Positions 1-8,525 of a stretch of DNA of 51,019 bases are shown one piece after another; positions within the stretch are counted from its first letter, which is position 1, and every line of letters starts with the position of its first letter. Made by a program: the position numbers and the translations under genes. Source of the DNA: an uncultured Treponema sp. (GTDB lineage Bacteria > Spirochaetota > Spirochaetia > Treponematales > Treponemataceae); contig CASGBA010000013.1 in NCBI GenBank assembly GCA_949299755.1, positions 1 through 51,019 of the forward strand, written 5' to 3'. The notes under the pieces were generated by a model, which was not told the DNA's origin, did not search any database, and saw nothing but the letters and a program-made list of their open reading frames with translations.

Positions 1-2
1 TT

Positions 3-2609
3 TCCGGGGAAACGCCTGTGGAAGAGCCGGGGACCGGTTTTTCAGACACTCCCCCGGAGGGCGGGGATTTCTCCATGGACGCCGGCTTTGAAATGCCGGT
101 TCAGGATGCCGGTGAAGAAAAGGAAGCTTCCTCTGACAGTTTTGCCTCCATGCCGGATATTCCCGATATTTCTGATTTTTCTTTTGGCGGCGATTCGGAA
201 TCTTCATCACCGGAAGGGCAGGATGCGGAATCCTTGCCGGATTTTGATTTCAATGTGGGTGATACATCCATCCCGGATTTTCCCTCCGGAGATTTATCCT
301 CAGAGTCTCCTGATGGAGCTTTAGCCGGTGACACGGAGGATTCAGGCAAATTTGACGTTCTGGACGGATTGGCGGAAGATTCTGATTCCGTGACAGAGGA
401 AATTTCCGAGGAAGAAAAATCCGACTCTAAAGTCGATAAGTCCGATTTAGACGATTTTGACGGTTTGCAGGATTTGGATGGTTTTGAGTTTGACGAAAAA
501 GTCCTTAATGCCGCCATCAGGAATTCCTCTTCAGCGGACACTGTCCCCGGTTATTCTGATTATGAAAAAGACGGGACAGGCGGAAAGACTAAGCCCGGAA
601 AGACTGTAAAAAAAGAAATTCCCACTGAGATTTCGGAAGAAGAATTTGAAAGGTTTTTGCAAATACTTTCCCGGTTCCCATTGAATTTACGTCTTGCTGT
701 TGAAGAATACCTTTCAAGCGGAGAGGGGACAGATCCCCAGAAAATGGAGCTTGTAAGTAACATTCTGAATGGACTGCCCCTGCGGAAAACCGCCAATATC
801 CTGGAAAAGCATCTGGACAGGTCAATTACAATCCCGAAGGATTTTGAAAAGAAGAATTTTGAGGAATATGAGCTGGAAAAAACTTCATTGAAATATGTTT
901 TTTTCAACAAAATTCTTCCAATGACCGTCATGTCGGCTATTGCCCTCGTTCTTACGGCTTGTATTGTATTTTTGTCTTATCAATTTATTTACAGGCCCGT
1001 TTCCGCCGAAGGCCTTTATAAAAGGGGTTTTCAGGCTATACAGGATGAGCGTTATACCCAGTCCATGGAACTATTTGACCAGGCTGTTCAAAGATGGGAA
1101 AAGAAACGTTGGTATTTTACTTATGCCCGGGGATACAGGGACAAAAACCAATATATTTCAGCGGAGACAATGTATACGCGCCTTCTTGACAGGTATAACA
1201 ATGATTTGGAAGGCGGACTCGAATATGCTGAAATGTTAAGGACTGATTTGCGTAATTTTGAAAAAGCGGAGACAATCCTTCGCCGTCGGGTTCTTGATTA
1301 TCATATTAATAATTTGGACGGGCTTCTTCTTCTGGGTGATGTTTTCCTTGATTGGGCTGAAGAAAATCCTGAAAAATATGAATTGGCCAGAATTCAATAT
1401 GCTTCTGCTTCTGAAATTTACGGTCCAAAAGATCCGATTTTAGTCAGAATGATGCGTTATTTTATACGTACCAACAATCTGGCGGAAGTTTTACCGTTGA
1501 AAGAACACTTTATGAATAAACGCGCAAAAATCGGCGCCGGGGATTTAATTGAATTGGGCGGGTATCTTTTGGAAAAACGGTATATGCCTTCCGCCGGTGA
1601 TTCCGATGTTTTGCGTGATGCTATAGGGGATTTACGGACAATTCTAGAACGCGGAGTGACTGCGGATCCTTCGATTCCGGAGGGACATTATAATATGGGC
1701 AGATTTTACATCTTTAATTATAAGGAAGATCTTGCCGCAGTTTCACTTAATGAATCCCTCCGGTTGTTTCCGGATTTGAAACAAGTTTCTCCCCGTCGGG
1801 TTGTTACCAATGTGGATGCATACAGGCTGTTGGGTGAAATCCGTGCTGGCGAAAAGGAGTATATAAATGCCCAGGATTTGTATGCCGCCGGCATATCCCT
1901 TTATGAAACCAGGCGGGCGGCACGGTCCGTTCCACAGGATCCACGGGTTGGCCAGCTTTATGCGGATTACGCCGACATAGACTATTTTATATCAAATGAC
2001 TGGGACTCTGCCTTTGATAATTACAGCAAGGCAGCCTCTGAACTTTATGACACTCCTTCCGTGCGGTATAAAATGGGCTATATTCAATACCAGAAACAGA
2101 ATTATGAGGATGCTCTCCGTTTTTTTGTACGTAGTTACGGCGAGGTTAATACCGATGGCAATATTCTCTTTTCTCTGGGGAACACCTTGTTCCGGCGTGG
2201 CAGTTACAACGCCGCTCGGGGTTATTATGAGCGGCTTATGGAAATGTCTGAGGCTGAAAGAATAAGGAAAGGTATACTCTTGCCCCAGATACGTAGTGAC
2301 CATGGTTCCTTTGTGGAGCAGTATATGCATACATCGAATAATCTGGGGGTTACTTTGTATAATATTTCCCTTCAAACCGGCAGGAAAGATTTGCAGGGAA
2401 GGGCCTATGCCCTGTTTTCGGAGTCTGCCAGGGCTTGGGATGCCCTGACCAGAAATCCCGATACTATGATACGTGCCCAGGGAGCCAATCTCGCTTATCT
2501 CAATATGCAGAATATTACAGCTCCCTCTTCTTCTTTTTCACCTGAAATTTATACTGATATTCCCAAGGTTCTTACAGGTGAAAAAGTCTTGCAGAGCCGG
2601 CTGGATTAA
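3..2609 (+). CDS. TPR-repeat membrane protein, FlcA (periplasmic flagellar collar)-like, 5'-truncated
   Basis: The reading frame is open to the left edge of the window, so the gene starts upstream; the in-frame GTG at 18 is probably not the start. The visible part has three zones. The first roughly 270 residues are acidic and Ser/Pro-rich with recurring Pro-Asp-Phe and Asp-Phe motifs, probably disordered and cytoplasmic. One membrane helix follows at about residues 300-322 counted from the GTG. About 540 residues of helical TPR-type repeats follow and should lie in the periplasm. This acidic tail, single helix and periplasmic TPR layout matches spirochaetal flagellar collar proteins of the FlcA (Borrelia BB0326) type, which help assemble the collar and stator around periplasmic flagella. 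The family call is from memory of architecture, not an alignment; a generic TPR protein is the alternative. A terminator hairpin follows the stop. Confidence 0.75.
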   Translation, partial: SGETPVEEPGTGFSDTPPEGGDFSMDAGFEMPVQDAGEEKEASSDSFASMPDIPDISDFSFGGDSESSSPEGQDAESLPDFDFNVGDTSIPDFPSGDLSSESPDGALAGDTEDSGKFDVLDGLAEDSDSVTEEISEEEKSDSKVDKSDLDDFDGLQDLDGFEFDEKVLNAAIRNSSSADTVPGYSDYEKDGTGGKTKPGKTVKKEIPTEISEEEFERFLQILSRFPLNLRLAVEEYLSSGEGTDPQKMELVSNILNGLPLRKTANILEKHLDRSITIPKDFEKKNFEEYELEKTSLKYVFFNKILPMTVMSAIALVLTACIVFLSYQFIYRPVSAEGLYKRGFQAIQDERYTQSMELFDQAVQRWEKKRWYFTYARGYRDKNQYISAETMYTRLLDRYNNDLEGGLEYAEMLRTDLRNFEKAETILRRRVLDYHINNLDGLLLLGDVFLDWAEENPEKYELARIQYASASEIYGPKDPILVRMMRYFIRTNNLAEVLPLKEHFMNKRAKIGAGDLIELGGYLLEKRYMPSAGDSDVLRDAIGDLRTILERGVTADPSIPEGHYNMGRFYIFNYKEDLAAVSLNESLRLFPDLKQVSPRRVVTNVDAYRLLGEIRAGEKEYINAQDLYAAGISLYETRRAARSVPQDPRVGQLYADYADIDYFISNDWDSAFDNYSKAASELYDTPSVRYKMGYIQYQKQNYEDALRFFVRSYGEVNTDGNILFSLGNTLFRRGSYNAARGYYERLMEMSEAERIRKGILLPQIRSDHGSFVEQYMHTSNNLGVTLYNISLQTGRKDLQGRAYALFSESARAWDALTRNPDTMIRAQGANLAYLNMQNITAPSSSFSPEIYTDIPKVLTGEKVLQSRLD

Positions 2610-2637
2610 TTTCCGGAAGATTCTGCAAATAGTTGGG

Positions 2638-2679
2638 GTGAAATATGTAACTTGCTTGCATATTTCACATTTTTATATT
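2638..2679 (+). terminator. Intrinsic terminator after the TPR protein gene
   Basis: A perfect 10-bp stem (GTGAAATATG at 2638-2647 with CATATTTCAC at 2659-2668) and an 11-nt loop are followed by ATTTTTATATT. It lies 29 nt after the stop codon and just before the tRNA gene, so it should separate the two transcripts. Confidence 0.75.
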
Positions 2680-2694
2680 AGACTCGACCGATAA

Positions 2695-2766
2695 GGACGA
2701 TTAACTCAGTGGTAGAGTGCTACCTTCACACGGTAGAAGTCACTGGTTCAAATCCAGTATCGTCCA
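2695..2766 (+). tRNA. tRNA-Val(CAC)
   Basis: A complete 72-nt cloverleaf can be folded by eye. The acceptor stem GGACGAT (2695-2701) pairs with ATCGTCC (2759-2765) and the discriminator is A2766. The anticodon stem CTACC/GGTAG encloses loop TTCACAC with anticodon CAC at 2727-2729. The T arm is ACTGG-TTCAAAT-CCAGT. The anticodon reads GUG valine codons. The CCA end is not encoded, so it must be added by a CCA-adding enzyme. The gene stands alone between a terminator and a protein gene 26 nt downstream. Confidence 0.95.
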
Positions 2767-2792
2767 AACTTAGCTCGGTCTCAGGTGGTGAT

Positions 2793-3437
2793 ATGGAGAT
2801 GGGCATTCTTTCAGATGTAAGATACCGGTACGTTTCCCAGACTGCTACTGTCGAAACTCTTCTTAAGGAATTTTTCCGAAAACTGATACATATTTGCGCC
2901 GCTTTTGTGCCCATAGTGGCAAAATTTAATCTGAAAGCTGCTTGCATTATGCTTGCTGTTGCCATTCCTGTTTATTCTGTCTGCGAAATCATGCGCCTCA
3001 ACGGAATCAATGTCCCTGTTATTTCAAAAATAACAGCTTATGCGGCCAGAAGCAGGGATTACGGGCATTTTGTGCTGGGGCCGGTCACCATGGCGGTGGG
3101 TATTTTGCTGACTCTTTTGTTTTTTCCCTTGGGATACGCCACAATTGGTATTTTAGCCCTGGCTTTTGGTGACGGAACGGCAAGTTTAGCCGGAAAACTT
3201 TTCGGTAAGAGGAAAATTCCGGGCTCAAACGGAAAGACCGTTGAAGGCAGCTTGTCCTGCTTTATAATGGTTTTTTTAACATCATTGCTTATAACCAGGA
3301 ATTTTTTCCATGCCCTGTTCCTCGGCTTAAGTGCGGCGGTTTTTGAGGCCCTTCCCATTAAGGATTATGACAACCTCATAATCCCCCTTTTGCTTTCTTT
3401 TCTTGCCGCTGTTCTTGATTCTTTTTCCTTGTTTTAG
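2793..3437 (+). CDS. Diacylglycerol/polyprenol kinase family membrane protein
   Basis: A 214-residue polytopic membrane protein. The motif ALAFGDGTASLAGKLFGKRK, followed by the segment GSNGKTVEGS, is the signature of the CTP-dependent lipid kinase group (dolichol kinase, phytol kinase, DGK1-like) related to phosphatidate cytidylyltransferases. It probably phosphorylates a polyprenol or diacylglycerol at the inner membrane; the substrate cannot be told from sequence. The ATG at 2793 is chosen because AGGTGG precedes it at a suitable distance. The frame stays open upstream into the tRNA-Val gene, where an in-frame GTG at 2709 would give 28 residues translated from tRNA; that start should not be used. 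The gene may be read from the tRNA promoter, since no terminator is seen between them. Confidence 0.85.
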   Translation: MEMGILSDVRYRYVSQTATVETLLKEFFRKLIHICAAFVPIVAKFNLKAACIMLAVAIPVYSVCEIMRLNGINVPVISKITAYAARSRDYGHFVLGPVTMAVGILLTLLFFPLGYATIGILALAFGDGTASLAGKLFGKRKIPGSNGKTVEGSLSCFIMVFLTSLLITRNFFHALFLGLSAAVFEALPIKDYDNLIIPLLLSFLAAVLDSFSLF

Positions 3438-3465
3438 GTTTTGACGAAAGGGGCTGTCCGGTATT

Positions 3466-4290
3466 TTACTGCCACATGTAATAGGTGTGGAGGGAACGCA
3501 GGTATTGCCCCGTTCCTGCTATAAGGAAGATAACGCCGGCTCCTAGAAAAATCCAATTGTCGCACAGACATAAAAAAGTCCATCCCGCCAGCATAAAAGC
3601 CGCTCCCATGGCGGTTTTATAATATTTCCTGTCATTTTTGGATATGCCTTGGATTATGAAAGAAATCACTGTCGTTATACACAAAAACATTGATAAGAAT
3701 ATCAATATCGTCATGTACCCGGGAACAAGGAAAAACAACGAAGTCGGATCTGAATAATTTACAGGTAGCAATCTTGCAGCCAGAAAGGATAAAAAAGCCA
3801 GAAAAAAGAGGGCGGTTCCTGACTGTTGTATTTTTTTTTCAAAAGAAAAAATAGCCCCCGCAAGAATGGTTAATACAAAAAACATACGTGAGAAAAAGAT
3901 AATTCTTGATATGATGTATATGAAAAAAGGTTGTGTTTGCCACAGATGGCATAGAGGTATCAGCATTCTAAGACTTTCCAGGGATACCGATATAATTCCT
4001 GCTGAGAAAAAAGTTATTTCCACTGATGGCGTTTTTTCAAAAAGGAAAAACATTTTGAAGCAGGTAATTGTGCCCAAAACCACAAGAGCAAGGATACCTC
4101 CGGCCGCTGCATAAAAATTGCGGTCAAAAAGGAAAAAATCCGGAAATTGTAAGAAACGTATTTCTCCGTATCCGTCAGAAGCTCCGGGTGAGATACACAG
4201 AAGAATGAAAATAGTTATTGAAGCAGCTGAAAGAAGGCAGGAAAATGCCATCCCCAGCTTAATCAGTCTGTTTCGGGCTGCAATTGTCAT
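3466..4290 (-). CDS. Polytopic membrane protein of unknown function
   Basis: 274 residues, almost entirely hydrophobic, with about seven to eight predicted membrane helices separated by short polar loops (for example one near residues 75-80 and the Lys/Arg-rich ISKNDRKYYK loop near 215). I recognise no family motif. The overall plan recalls spirochaetal membrane sensor domains (7TM-type), but no output domain is attached. It is convergent with the lipid kinase-like gene and divergent from ispH. There is no Shine-Dalgarno sequence before the ATG, and a near-consensus promoter sits so close (see promoter entry) that a leaderless transcript is likely, which also supports this start. Confidence 0.7.
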   Translation of the reverse strand: MTIAARNRLIKLGMAFSCLLSAASITIFILLCISPGASDGYGEIRFLQFPDFFLFDRNFYAAAGGILALVVLGTITCFKMFFLFEKTPSVEITFFSAGIISVSLESLRMLIPLCHLWQTQPFFIYIISRIIFFSRMFFVLTILAGAIFSFEKKIQQSGTALFFLAFLSFLAARLLPVNYSDPTSLFFLVPGYMTILIFLSMFLCITTVISFIIQGISKNDRKYYKTAMGAAFMLAGWTFLCLCDNWIFLGAGVIFLIAGTGQYLRSLHTYYMWQ

Positions 4291-4295
4291 AGGTA

Positions 4296-4324
4296 ATTAT
4301 ATCATTTTATGTGTATGTTGTGAA
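4296..4324 (-). promoter_or_regulatory. Sigma-70-type promoter for the unknown membrane protein (leaderless candidate)
   Basis: On the minus strand TTCACA (4319-4324, 5/6 match) is separated by exactly 17 bp from a perfect TATAAT (4296-4301). Only 5 nt separate the -10 from the ATG at 4290, so transcription would start at or next to the start codon. Confidence 0.55.
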
Positions 4325-4340
4325 ATACAAAAAGTGTATC

Positions 4341-4369
4341 TTGCGGTAAGTTCCCTGCTTCGGTAGACT
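4341..4369 (+). promoter_or_regulatory. Possible promoter for ispH (leaderless candidate)
   Basis: TTGCGG (4341-4346) and TAGACT (4364-4369) are 17 bp apart. Both are weak matches (3/6 and 4/6). The ATG at 4377 begins 8 nt after the -10 and no Shine-Dalgarno sequence is present. Confidence 0.3.
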
Positions 4370-4376
4370 GTTTGTC

Positions 4377-5273
4377 ATGGGAAAGAAGATTTCTGTTGTC
4401 CGGGCAGAGGTCCTGGGTTATTGCATGGGTGTTAATATGGCTGTTGAGGCCGTTCACAAGGCTTTGAGGGATAATCCCCTGCGGCCGGTTTATACTTACG
4501 GTCCTTTGATTCATAATCCGGCGGCTCTTGAACAGCTTGCTGCCCTTGGTGTTGAAATCCTTAATCCACATGCGCCAGGTTCTGCCGACAGATTTTCATC
4601 TTTGCCAGATGATTTCGGAGGTCGCGCTGTTGTTATACGCGCTCATGGAATTCCGCCGGCAGAATTTGCAGAACTGGAAAAACGGGGAGCTTCAATAGTC
4701 AATGCAACCTGTCCCCGTGTTCTTTCCAGTCAAAAGCGGGCGGAGAAATATGTGCGTGAAGGGATTGCCCTGATTTTAGCCGGCGATAAAAACCATGCGG
4801 AAATAGCTGGAATCGCGGGTTTCGCTCCCGGTTGTACGGTTTTGGAAAATATAGCCGATGCGGAAAATTTCATCAGACAGGAAACACTTCCTGAACGGGC
4901 TGCTTTAATCGGACAGACAACCATAAAACAAACTGAATATGACGGAATAGCGGGGGTTCTTTCCCTCAGGATTCCAAAACTTGAGGTATGCCCTACTATT
5001 TGTCCCGCTGCGGAGGAAAGACAAAGGGCTTTGGAAAAACTGGCTTCCGATACAGAAGGGATTATTGTAATCGGAGGGAAAAACTCTGCCAATACAAGAA
5101 GACTTTTGACAACAGCCTTGGGGCTTACGGATAAAGCCTGGCTCATAGAAAGGGCAGAGGATATTCCGGAAGATGTATACCAATGTTCCCGTATAGGAAT
5201 AACAGCCGGCGCTTCAACTCCCGAAGAGATAATTTCTTCGGTTGAAAAAGTTTTGCTGGAATTTCAGGGTTAA
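4377..5273 (+). CDS. ispH: 4-hydroxy-3-methylbut-2-enyl diphosphate reductase (IspH/LytB)
   Basis: 298 residues, about the normal length. It catalyses the last step of the MEP isoprenoid pathway, reducing HMBPP to IPP and DMAPP with a [4Fe-4S] cluster in the cytoplasm. The three cluster cysteines are visible: C16 in GYCMGV, C112 in NATCPRV and C209 in TICPAAEERQ. The RAHGIPP, IGQTT and GITAGASTPEE motifs are also present. The gene is 2 nt upstream of mutS2, so the two should be cotranscribed. The ATG lacks a Shine-Dalgarno sequence; a weak promoter just upstream suggests a leaderless message. Isoprenoid supply fits the nearby polyprenol kinase-like gene, but that link is inference. Confidence 0.95.
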   Translation: MGKKISVVRAEVLGYCMGVNMAVEAVHKALRDNPLRPVYTYGPLIHNPAALEQLAALGVEILNPHAPGSADRFSSLPDDFGGRAVVIRAHGIPPAEFAELEKRGASIVNATCPRVLSSQKRAEKYVREGIALILAGDKNHAEIAGIAGFAPGCTVLENIADAENFIRQETLPERAALIGQTTIKQTEYDGIAGVLSLRIPKLEVCPTICPAAEERQRALEKLASDTEGIIVIGGKNSANTRRLLTTALGLTDKAWLIERAEDIPEDVYQCSRIGITAGASTPEEIISSVEKVLLEFQG

Positions 5274-5275
5274 AA

Positions 5276-7723
5276 ATGAATCATCATACTTTTGAGCTTT
5301 TGGAATTTTACAGGTTGCGGGAAGAAATAGCCGGTTTTTGCTGTTCACATGAAGGACGGGAAAAATTTCTGGAAATACTGCCTTCCTCTGACGATGGGGA
5401 AGTGAGTGATCTTAAAGCTTTAACGCAAGAGTGGTTTTCAATCAGTCTTTCGGAAAACCCTCCCGATTTCAGGGGATGGCCCGAGGTGGGAGGGTTGCTT
5501 CCTGTGTTGACTGTGGACGGCGCTGTTTTGTCCGCGGAACAGGTTTCCGATTTGGGGGAATTCTGTAAATCGACAGAAGCCCTGCGCTCATGGGCTTTCA
5601 GTAAAACGGAAGAAACCGGCGTAATTCCTGCCATCATGCAAAGATTCCGGGCTCTTCCGGATTTATCCGAGGCTTGCGCTGAAATTTTTGCTGTGATAGA
5701 ACCTGGCGGAGAGTTCCGGGATTTGCCCAGACTCGCTTCAATCCGTACAAAGATAACTGAAATCCGCCGTGATATAGAAAAAAAGACATCTTATTTTTTC
5801 ACCAATCCCGATACCGTAGTGATGTTACAGTCACTTTTACCTGCGCTCAAAAACGGCCGCCAGGTTCTTGCCGTAAAAGCAAATTTCCGCGGACGGATAC
5901 GGGGAATAGTTCATGAGGTTTCCCAAAGCGGGCAGACAATTTATGTTGAACCTGCTGAAATTGTCGAGCGCAACAATGATTTGATTTCTGAAGAATTCCG
6001 GCTTTCCCGGGAAATGACTGAGATACTCCGGGAACTGACGGTTTCCCTAAAAGCCTTTCATGGTGATCTTTTGCGGGCTTTGGAAGAGATGGTGTTTTTT
6101 GACCGGTTGAATGGGGCTTCAGCCTGGGGACGGGAAAATAAGTGTGTTTTTGCTGATACTTCCCCGCCGGAAAATGAATGTGTTGCCATGGAACAGTCCC
6201 GTCCTTCGTTCAATCTGGTGAAAGCAAGGCATCCGTTTTTACGGGAAAAGGTTGTGCCCATAGATATAAATATTCCCGGGGATACGTATGCTGTGATTAT
6301 TACCGGGCCGAATACGGGCGGGAAAACTGTGACTTTGAAAACCGCGGCTCTTTTTGCCCTTGCCAACCAATGCGGCTGGCCAGTCCCTGCGTCTGAGGGG
6401 ACTTGCCTTCCTGTTTTTGATTACGTGGGGTGTGACATCGGCGATGACCAGTCCATAGAGCAGTCCTTGTCCACTTTTTCTTCACACATGAAAAATATAA
6501 GCGGTATTTTTGAAAGAGCAGGTGGACGAAGTTTAATTCTATTGGATGAATTGGGAAGCGGAACAGATCCTCAGGAGGGCGCGGCCATCGCAATGGCTGT
6601 CTTGGATGGTCTGATAAAAAAAGGTTCCCTGCTCCTTGTGACAACCCATCACGGGGCCATCAAGCATTACGGATATACCCATAGGGGATGTATAAACGCA
6701 TCCGTTGAATTCAACGTGGAAACCCTTTCTCCGACATACAGGATTTTAATGGGAATACCAGGGGAAAGCCGCGCCTTGGATATTGCGGAGAAAAACGGGA
6801 TTCCCGGAGAAATCATTTCCAGTGCCCGGTCTTATTTGTCCGGCGGGGATGCGGATGTTTCAGCCTTAATCCAAGGACTTACGGAAAAATATGAACAGCT
6901 CCGGGATTTTGAGGATAAAAAACAAAGGGAAGAAACCGCTCTCCGTGAAATGAGGCGGGAGGCGGATTTACGGTCGCTTAGGCTAAAACAACAAGAACTT
7001 TTACTGCGTGAAAAGGAATATCACCGTCTTGAGGATTTCTTTTTGGAAAATAGAAGGCAGTTGGAAAATCTGGTGCGGGAAATACGGGAAGGGAATATTA
7101 CCAAAGAAACCACAACAGCCGTTAAAAAATGGGGCGAGGATTTCGATAAAAAACTTGAAGGAGAATATGCGGATCTTAAGCGTGAAAAAGATTCCCTTTC
7201 GCTTCTGGAAGCCGATGGATCCGGAGAAATTGAAAACAGGAATAATGTTCCTGGAAATATAGAGGAAGGCTCCGAGGTTATTATTTCCCCCGGAGGAATG
7301 CGTGGAATTGTTGTGCGCCGGGATAAAAAGGATTCCTGGATTGTAGCGGCGGGTACGGTCAGGATTTCAGTGCGGGAAACCTTTCTGTCTCCGGTGAAAA
7401 AATTGCGCAAAGCTTCCGTCAGGGAGAATCCCACGCCTCAGGTTTCGGTGGAAACCATTCCCGGGGATGACTCAGGAACTCCAGTGTTTGAGTTGCGGCT
7501 TCTTGGGTTGCGCCGGACAGAGGCGGAAAAGCTTTTAATACGCCAGCTTGATTTATCAGTTATGAAAGGGTTGAAGGAATTTTCCGTTATTCACGGGAAG
7601 GGCAACGGTGTTCTTCAGGATGCGGTAATATCTGTGTTGAAAAGTTATCCTGCTGTGGCCGATTTTCATTTCGCCCTGCCGGAACATGGTGGAACCGGAA
7701 AGACCATTGTCCGCTTGGTTTAA
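5276..7723 (+). CDS. mutS2: MutS2 family ATPase/Smr-domain protein
   Basis: 815 residues, normal for MutS2. The core and clamp region comes first, then the ABC-type ATPase with Walker A GPNTGGKT (about residues 344-351) and Walker B LILLDELGSGTDP (about 421-433), a coiled coil (about 530-640), a KOW-like strand region (about 660-710) and a C-terminal Smr domain (about 735-815). MutS2 proteins suppress homologous recombination and, in Bacillus, act on collided ribosomes. In the Smr domain the HGKG motif is intact (VIHGKGNG). The upstream LDLR-type motif is not: where relatives have LDLRG this protein reads LRLLG, losing the Asp and Arg. Smr nuclease activity may therefore be reduced. The start follows an AGGG sequence formed at the end of ispH. 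Confidence 0.95.
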   Translation: MNHHTFELLEFYRLREEIAGFCCSHEGREKFLEILPSSDDGEVSDLKALTQEWFSISLSENPPDFRGWPEVGGLLPVLTVDGAVLSAEQVSDLGEFCKSTEALRSWAFSKTEETGVIPAIMQRFRALPDLSEACAEIFAVIEPGGEFRDLPRLASIRTKITEIRRDIEKKTSYFFTNPDTVVMLQSLLPALKNGRQVLAVKANFRGRIRGIVHEVSQSGQTIYVEPAEIVERNNDLISEEFRLSREMTEILRELTVSLKAFHGDLLRALEEMVFFDRLNGASAWGRENKCVFADTSPPENECVAMEQSRPSFNLVKARHPFLREKVVPIDINIPGDTYAVIITGPNTGGKTVTLKTAALFALANQCGWPVPASEGTCLPVFDYVGCDIGDDQSIEQSLSTFSSHMKNISGIFERAGGRSLILLDELGSGTDPQEGAAIAMAVLDGLIKKGSLLLVTTHHGAIKHYGYTHRGCINASVEFNVETLSPTYRILMGIPGESRALDIAEKNGIPGEIISSARSYLSGGDADVSALIQGLTEKYEQLRDFEDKKQREETALREMRREADLRSLRLKQQELLLREKEYHRLEDFFLENRRQLENLVREIREGNITKETTTAVKKWGEDFDKKLEGEYADLKREKDSLSLLEADGSGEIENRNNVPGNIEEGSEVIISPGGMRGIVVRRDKKDSWIVAAGTVRISVRETFLSPVKKLRKASVRENPTPQVSVETIPGDDSGTPVFELRLLGLRRTEAEKLLIRQLDLSVMKGLKEFSVIHGKGNGVLQDAVISVLKSYPAVADFHFALPEHGGTGKTIVRLV

Positions 7724-7787
7724 TGTTTCCGGATGATTGAGTCCGGCTTACTGACTTGTGTCTTTTCCGGATGCTTACGGTTTTTTC

Positions 7788-8525
7788 TTATCTTATTTGC
7801 ACCTTGTTCTGGTTTTCCGCTATATACACTATGGGAATATTACAGGTAAAAAATCCGTTTTCCACAACGCCTGTTATTCCGTTTATTCTGCCTTCCATTT
7901 CCGCTGGACTGAATGGGGTTTTCCCGTTTTTATCCGCTTGCCACAAACAATCCAGAATCAAGTTCCCGTTGTCTGTTATGACAGGACCCGCTTTCCTTAC
8001 TCCTTCCCTGAGCACCGGTTTTGCACCGAGCTCTTCCAGCCGGCGTATAATGCTTACACGGGCTTCCGGAATGATTTCCATCGGCAGGGGGAATTTAATG
8101 CCCAGACTGTCCACCGCTTTGCTTGAGTCGGCGACAATGACAAAGGTTTTGGAATTATAGGCGATTATTTTCTCCAACAACAGGGCTGCTCCGCCGCCCT
8201 TTATCAAATGTTTGTCCGGGGAAATTTCATCAGCTCCGTCTATGGCTAAATCCAGATTTCCGTTTATTTCCTTGGAGTTCATGGAAAAAACAGGGATACC
8301 AAGGGCTTCACATTCTATTGTGGTTTGAAAACTGGTGGCGACAGCTTTTATCTGTGAAAGGGTTCCGTCCTTAATCCTTTCCGCAAGCCGGCGCACTGCA
8401 GGCATGGCTGTTGACCCTGTTCCAAGACCAATTTTCATGCCGGAAAAAATCAGTCCTTTTTTTATTAAATCATCCACAGCGAATTCCGCCGCCAGTTTTT
8501 TTTCTTCTCCAAGGTTATTCCCCAT
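7788..8525 (-). CDS. rpiA: Ribose-5-phosphate isomerase A
   Basis: 245 residues. It interconverts ribose-5-phosphate and ribulose-5-phosphate in the non-oxidative pentose phosphate pathway. The substrate-binding motifs are present: GLGTGSTA (33-40), DGADE (96-100) and KGGGAAL (109-115), followed by the catalytic Glu in LLLEKI (about residue 118). The first codons overlap the end of the aroD-aroE gene by 11 nt and an AGGGGA Shine-Dalgarno sequence lies inside that gene, so translation is probably coupled. It is the last gene of the leftward run that begins at proS and converges on mutS2. No convincing terminator is seen in the 64-bp gap. Confidence 0.95.
   Translation of the reverse strand: MGNNLGEEKKLAAEFAVDDLIKKGLIFSGMKIGLGTGSTAMPAVRRLAERIKDGTLSQIKAVATSFQTTIECEALGIPVFSMNSKEINGNLDLAIDGADEISPDKHLIKGGGAALLLEKIIAYNSKTFVIVADSSKAVDSLGIKFPLPMEIIPEARVSIIRRLEELGAKPVLREGVRKAGPVITDNGNLILDCLWQADKNGKTPFSPAEMEGRINGITGVVENGFFTCNIPIVYIAENQNKVQIR

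Noticed and set aside
101-541. 146-codon Ser-rich open frame on the - strand
   Set aside because: It is the antisense of the acidic tail of the FlcA-like gene; Asp/Glu codons read backwards give Ser/Phe-rich sequence.
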